A stretch of DNA of 64,000 bases from Macrolepiota albuminosa (lineage: Eukaryota > Basidiomycota > Agaricomycetes > Agaricales > Agaricaceae): assembly GCA_027475525.1 (NCBI GenBank), contig JAMWFC010000086.1, forward strand, positions 575,622 through 639,621. The letters are read 5' to 3'. Both the position numbers and the translations under genes were made by a program. The notes under the pieces are model-generated. The model had not been told where the DNA came from and made no database searches. It saw only the letters and a list, made by a program, of their open reading frames with translations. The first letter of the stretch is position 1. The number at the start of each line of letters is the position of its first letter. Below are positions 58,702 to 64,000 of the stretch, one piece after another.

Positions 58702-61056
58702 TTTATTTATTTATATATAATAGATTGTCCTTATCTTGATAGTTTGATTTACGGTGATAAGAAAACAGCATCTGAACTATGGTACTCTCCATCACACATA
58801 TCACCTTGCCTTATCTTGATAGTTTGGTTTACGGTAATAAGGAAACGGCATCTGAACTCAGGTACTCTCTATTGCACATATCATCTTGCCTAAATTGGAA
58901 CAATCCTAAGAATGATGATGTTTACAAAACCCTTGCATACAGCAATGAACGATTTTGACAATAACTTTGAGTCTTTTAATAATGCTGTAGATGAACCATA
59001 TTCATATTAGTCTTCAGGCCACAAACCCTCAACAGAGGAAACTGTTTTGCCATATAATCATTGTTTGACTGCAGGATCTGCCTAAAATATTCGTAAATGG
59101 GATCATCTATCTTTAACTGCTTCAGAACACACTCGTCACCAAGATACATATTTATTGTTGTAACACATCCATATTAGCAGGTACTTACTCATTTAACCAT
59201 TGTAGTCCATCCTAGAATTGCATCTTCCAATCCTTGAAACCATACTATTATGCTACATATGTATATATATATATATGTGTATTGTTTTTTTATTATATTT
59301 TTTTATTGTTATTTTTTATTAAAAAAATCCAACAATGTATAAATACGGTGCTATTCCCTACTGCACATTTGACATGCCCCCTCAGTCAGCACCTTCTGAT
59401 GTAGCAACTGTTATGACTCTATCATATGTAAACTTTTGCCAGTCTCTTCTTAATTCTGTAGTGTGAGATATACGAGGTTCACCTGAAGAAAAATATATAA
59501 AAACTATTAAGTCCCTTCTCAGCGACAATTTAAGGATTTGTCACTCTTGTTGCATCTGCTGCACAATGCCATAGTGAACTACAAATGATTCCTTTGTTGA
59601 TCTGAATAATGCATGCTGGATCCTGAAACATGGATGTATCTTAGCTTAAACATAGCATTGGTATTATATATATTTGATATACTCAACTTTATTCATTGTA
59701 TTATTTGTATTATATAGGTGCTAAATATTGTTTTATAGTATATAGTGGCATATATCTGTTGATATGTCCATATTCAGTCTTTTTGTGTAGGTATATAACA
59801 TTATGGTACATCATAAACCTTACATGCTGTGTAGACTGAATATTTATCGGTCATCTATCTATATGCTTATATAACTCTTAATAACAGGTCTTACTAGTTG
59901 TCTATACTAACGCTTATGTAACAACTACTAACCTACTATGCTTCAATAATTATTAGTATGTGATCCACCATTTTTTTTGTCAAGCAATGGGCTAGGTCTA
60001 TCTGCTCCTTGTGTGCAGTTTATACATCCTTGTTATATTTGCAAATGCATATAATATCGGGTCAGTTATACCCTATATTTGATGTTTCATATACACACTT
60101 AACTGAATGCGATTAGACACTTTTTAACCAATAGAAAGACTATTGAACCACTCTACATAATATACAACCTTTCAAATGCAACTTGCATGCATTCAAAACA
60201 CGATGTATCATGCATGCGACTTACTAATGGTGGCTCTGCACCTCTTGTAGGTTTATGCACCCACTATATCATACAATGTGATTATGCTGTAGTAAATCAG
60301 GACCACTCTTATGATGCCCTTTTATATTACATGTGTTTGTGGCTATACATATTCAGATGCCTTTCACAGTGTTTGCATATTGATCTGTGCATTGTGTCAA
60401 TTAAATAGTAGTTTATTTATCTAGATGAACAAATGTATAATCAACGGTCTCCTTATAGTTACATCAACATATACAATTTGCTATACTCTTGAGTACATGT
60501 TTGCCGATTTTGGACCAGTATGCACACTGCAAGAATGTGTCATGCTTTACAAGTTTTGTCAACCAGAGGACATGTCTTATGGCATGATTTTGCAGTTTTC
60601 TTGAGAGACTATGTGTCCAGCACCGGTATATTTTGACTTGCTGTAAAATATGGCCTGTATAATGCTGCAGTAATAATACATTTAATTGAAGATAGTGTTG
60701 ACCTTCCTGACAGCTAGCCGTCCTTTATTTATGTACTTGCACTCAGACATGTAATTTTTACTATGGAGCGCACATATAATGTACTCTATCCATTGTTCAT
60801 TTTATAAAACCATGTTTGTACATTTCACTACTTAAATAAAAACATATTGCATTGTGTACTTCACTTTGGTGGTGGCAAGTTCTATTCATTTTCTGTAGAG
60901 GCAGTTAGTCTATATGTGTTTGCCAGTCACAATTATGTACTGATAGGTCGGGTGTTCAAATATGTTAATTACATAGATGCCAGTGGTCTCACATCATATT
61001 CTGTGATGAAAGGCTTTGTGCACATGCAAATATCTGTATGAAAGTTAATCAACCAC
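58702..61056. other. AT-rich tract, no supported gene
   Basis: Contains a short direct repeat (GCCTTATCTTGATAGTTTG..., near 58727 and 58809) and ORFs without motif (60187-60408, 60847-61041). The latter may be upstream Helitron sequence. Confidence 0.4.
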
Positions 61057-63846
61057 TTGTCTATAAAAAATATCCATCTGGTAGCCCACATACACAGCAT
61101 TAGGATGAGTAATTCTATACTGAAGAAAGAATTACTCTTTAAGTTTGATGGTCACAGTTGCCCATTGTGTGTCATCAACACTATAGTGTTATGGTCTGAA
61201 CTAGATAAACAAACCAAAGACGCAGCACAGCAGACAATTGCCTGTTGCACACATAAACAGAGACAATCCTTATATTTTTGTTATCACGGTACTTGTAGAC
61301 ATATCCGTAAGTCTACATGCATTAAACAAAGCATTGCTGTACCTCTTGAACAAGAATATCTGGATCCAGATAAAGTTGTAGTATTTCCACCACATCTGCT
61401 TAGTAAGTCACAAACCATGGATATTGTAGGAAATTTTTGTTCTGGTATAGAACAGAGATACGTGGAGGAAGCAGGTTGTGCGGTGTGTGGTCTCCTATAT
61501 CTTGTAGCCGATATGAATCCTCTTAAGAGTATGAAAGGTTATCTAGATGTACTCTGCTGTCACGACCCCTCCCCTCCGGATCCACCCCGGGACACCCTCG
61601 GAACACTACCCGGGACCCTTCCTCCGACTCCACAGGACACGCCCCGCCATCACACGCATCAAGGACCGCCATCAGCTGCCACCAGCCCTGATCAACAATC
61701 GGATCACGCCGCTCACTCCCAGCCATTATGCATCATGCATCACAGCTGCCTCCGCGCCAATTGATCACGTGCCCCACACACGTGATCCAGGTATACAGTC
61801 CCTGCCCGCTACTCAATGACTCCCGGAACCCATCCCAGACACTCCGGAACCCCGAGACCCAGCCCCATAGTACTTATAGCATAGCTTCCCGTTGTATTCG
61901 CTAGTCTTGATATTACACTGCTTACACTGTTTTCACTTGGTTACTTGAATTGTTGCGTGCCCTCTATTTGACTGGTACACATTGACTGGCACACTTGACT
62001 GGCACGCTTGGATAATCGCGTGCTCTAAGATTGGTACGCACTTCACAACTTTAATTTACTAACTTGGTCTCGTCTTAGAACCTCCGGTTCACAACTCGAC
62101 CTCCACCCGAACTCCCCAGCTACCCACCACCCAAAACCCCTGGACCAAGTCCCCTCTCCTGGGATTCCCCTGTCCACGTCTTGAACCCTGGAGTCCTAGC
62201 CCCAGAGTTCCAGACACCTGAGTATCCATAGGTCAAGTCCGCATTGTAAGGGCGATTGCTTTCCTGGAAAGCCCCCGACTCAGCAGAACCTGACATCTGC
62301 ATTCCAGGAGTCACCAAAATAGAACAATTATCTGATATAAATTGTGTTAGAGAGCTGAGAGGACTGGTAATTGATCACTCATATAAACACGTTTGTCGAT
62401 TGTGCAGACAGCAATTGTTCAATGGGCTTGTTTCAAAAAATGCACTAGCTAATGGCTTTTGGATTGGCCCTATACCTGACATGTTAAAACACCTTAATTG
62501 GATCAAACAGATATTAGTTGCTAGGGTAAGAAAATCCTTGTGTTATGCTCATGTTTCAGCCTCTGGTCTGAGCAAGATGAAGATGCATCTTATTGCTTTT
62601 GAGTCACCTATTCAGAAGGTATATCAAGTACTTCTACCTCCTGTAACCGACCTCAATGATGTGATTGCCATTTTATTTTCTAGTCCTTGCAAGCCATCTG
62701 CTAAGAAGTTACAGAGGCTACCTCTGCTCATAAGCAGAAGGAATATTCAATGTGTGTTAGAATGGCTCAAACTTAACCATTCTTTATATAGCGATCTGAA
62801 AATATTGTATAGCAACTTAGAGAGATATCTTGAAGATGTTTCTCCTGTGTCCGTTGTTCATTGCCAAAGCACTAACAAGGCTGGTATGGTAGACCCACCT
62901 GTACATGAAGATAATAAGAATTCTGCTGTTAATGTGGGTGATTGCCCCTTTGTTGTCCACAGTCTCACTGGTGATGCTTTATCAGCCAAGACTACAGACA
63001 AACTTAAAGGCCTTGCAATGCAACATTGGATGTCTAACGGAAAGGCTCTACTCCAAGAATACATTCAGCAATTCAGATTTGTATCCGCAAATATTTCCTT
63101 GGCTGTTCCCCTATGGTCTGGGTAGCATAGGTGGTAACAAGTGCAGTGTATCAGTGTGTGCTCATAAAGCCTAATAAATGCTTTCAAACAGATACTGGAT
63201 TCCCGTTCACTGCTTTCAGCCATAAACAAGTAAAGGCTGCTGCTAGTGGAGGCTATCTAGCAACAGAACATGCAAACTTTAATGACATTTCTGACCATCT
63301 TACAACTGTCAATCCAAAAGTGTTTTCTGACCTTTCACAAAGAATGGCAGCTGGAGATATAGTAAAGCTGGTTATCGAGGATGAAAAAACTTGTTTCTGT
63401 GTAATAGATAACTTGGATGTAATGATAGCAAAACGTCCTTCACACTGTCTGTGCCCTATACTTCGGACGATGCTTACCGTCTTATATCCAAGAATCCTGT
63501 TGCTAGCACATGTTTCTTTCATTTTATGATAAACGCATTCATAATCTACATATTAGGAACTAACTCAGATAATCCAAGATTGTATAGGCATACTTTGGCA
63601 TACTATAGTACAGTAGAGCAACAAAGTAGGCTTACTCTCTATTTACACATGCTTTTGTGGATTTGAGGAGGATTAACTTTAGATGAAGTCAGAGAAAAAA
63701 TTATGGACCCATCATCAGGATTTCAAAAGGCTATCATAGAATATCTAAAATCAGTACATCAAGACAATTTCTTGACTGGAACACTGGAAGACGTCAAAAA
63801 GCATATATCATCAAATAAAGCTGCATCAAGATATACACATAGAGAC
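61057..63846 (+). pseudogene. Helitron replicase-helicase, 5' part, decayed
   Basis: N-terminal half of the rolling-circle transposon protein common in Agaricomycetes (DUF6570 then Helitron_like_N). 61057-61557: FPPHLLSKSQTMDIVGNFC and EEAGCAVCGLLYLVADMNPL. A solo LTR intervenes. 62296-63125: CRLCRQQLFNG, NALANGFWIG, ARVRKSLCYAHVSASGLSKM, AFESPIQKVY. Then LYPQIFPWLFPYGLG, PFTAFSHKQVKAAASGGYL, YRLISKNPVASTCFFHFM and YYSTVEQQSRLTLYLHMLLWI follow in shifting frames. A TGA at 63664-63666 fits a lost Arg codon (CGA). The last visible part is MDPSSGFQKAIIEYLKSVH; the rest is cut by a dispersed repeat at about 63847, so the Rep Tyr motif and helicase are missing. Confidence 0.8.
61558..62295 (+). 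mobile_element. Solo LTR inserted in the Helitron
   Basis: 738 bp, TGTCACGACC ... AACCTGACA. Flanked by TCTGC at 61553-61557 and 62296-62300, a perfect 5-bp target duplication. Same family as the split LTR at 40333-46817. An LTR retrotransposon was here and left by LTR-LTR recombination. Confidence 0.92.
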
Positions 63847-64000
63847 ATCACAATGGTACGTGTCATATGTTGTACGGGAGCCTGCTTTGTGCCGTACCAT
63901 ACGTGTCCAGCAGAGTCCGCTATACTGGAGCGGAGCAGTCCCTACAGTGCCGTAGAATACAGAGCCGCGGACGTGTCACAATGTGCTGTATGACACGGTC
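63847..64000 (+). repeat. Dispersed GC-rich repeat, copy 3 (cut by window end)
   Basis: Matches 36097-36335 in the same orientation with a single unit in place of the 77-bp duplication. It begins right after Helitron sequence. Confidence 0.8.

Overview
This window looks like a contig from a basidiomycete fungus, most likely an Agaricomycete. The genes are split by many short GT-AG introns (about 50-60 nt). The gene set (a family AA9 copper oxygenase, a GMC oxidoreductase, secreted PEBP-like proteins, a BAG-domain protein) and the mobile elements (a DIRS-type tyrosine-recombinase retrotransposon, a Helitron of the DUF6570/Helitron_like_N type, a Tc1/mariner element, CACTA-type miniatures) fit such a genome. 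One run of 100 Ns (38480-38579) marks a scaffold join.

Region 1 (1-17.7 kb) is gene-bearing: a small dual-specificity phosphatase (+), a secreted AA9 lytic polysaccharide monooxygenase (+), a decayed GMC oxidoreductase (-), an aldo-keto reductase (-), an F-box/LRR-like gene with one internal stop (-), an MFS transporter (-) and a BAG-domain protein (-). The oxygenase, GMC and reductase genes are the kind used in lignocellulose attack and aldehyde handling, but only the first and last are intact.

Region 2 (19-28.8 kb) is a duplicated block. Two secreted PEBP-like paralogues face away from each other across a cluster of three HNH_2-like genes of one family. Two of the three are recent duplicates. 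The upstream side of one duplicate is interrupted by a LINE fragment.

Region 3 (30.4-32 kb) holds a gene made of three ~157-residue internal repeats with no family I recognise.

Region 4 (32-64 kb) is almost wholly mobile or decayed DNA: a ~600 bp direct duplication with unusual hairpins; two CACTA-type miniature elements with 3-bp target duplications; a 1.7 kb Tc1/mariner element; a GC-rich simple-repeat stretch; an array of degenerate tRNA-Gly-like units; a ~5.8 kb DIRS-like element lying inside a solo LTR; a long AT-rich tract with a dead JmjC-type gene; and a dead Helitron interrupted by a second solo LTR.

Two patterns cross element boundaries. First, nearly all internal stops in the dead genes and transposons are TGA where the reading frame suggests CGA, and diverged duplicates differ mainly at CpG sites, which points to CpG-directed C-to-T decay. 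Second, four unrelated repeats each carry an exact tandem duplication of 77 bp. That is best explained as an assembler k-mer overlap left at contig joins, not as biology. All names rest on motifs read by eye; no database search was possible.
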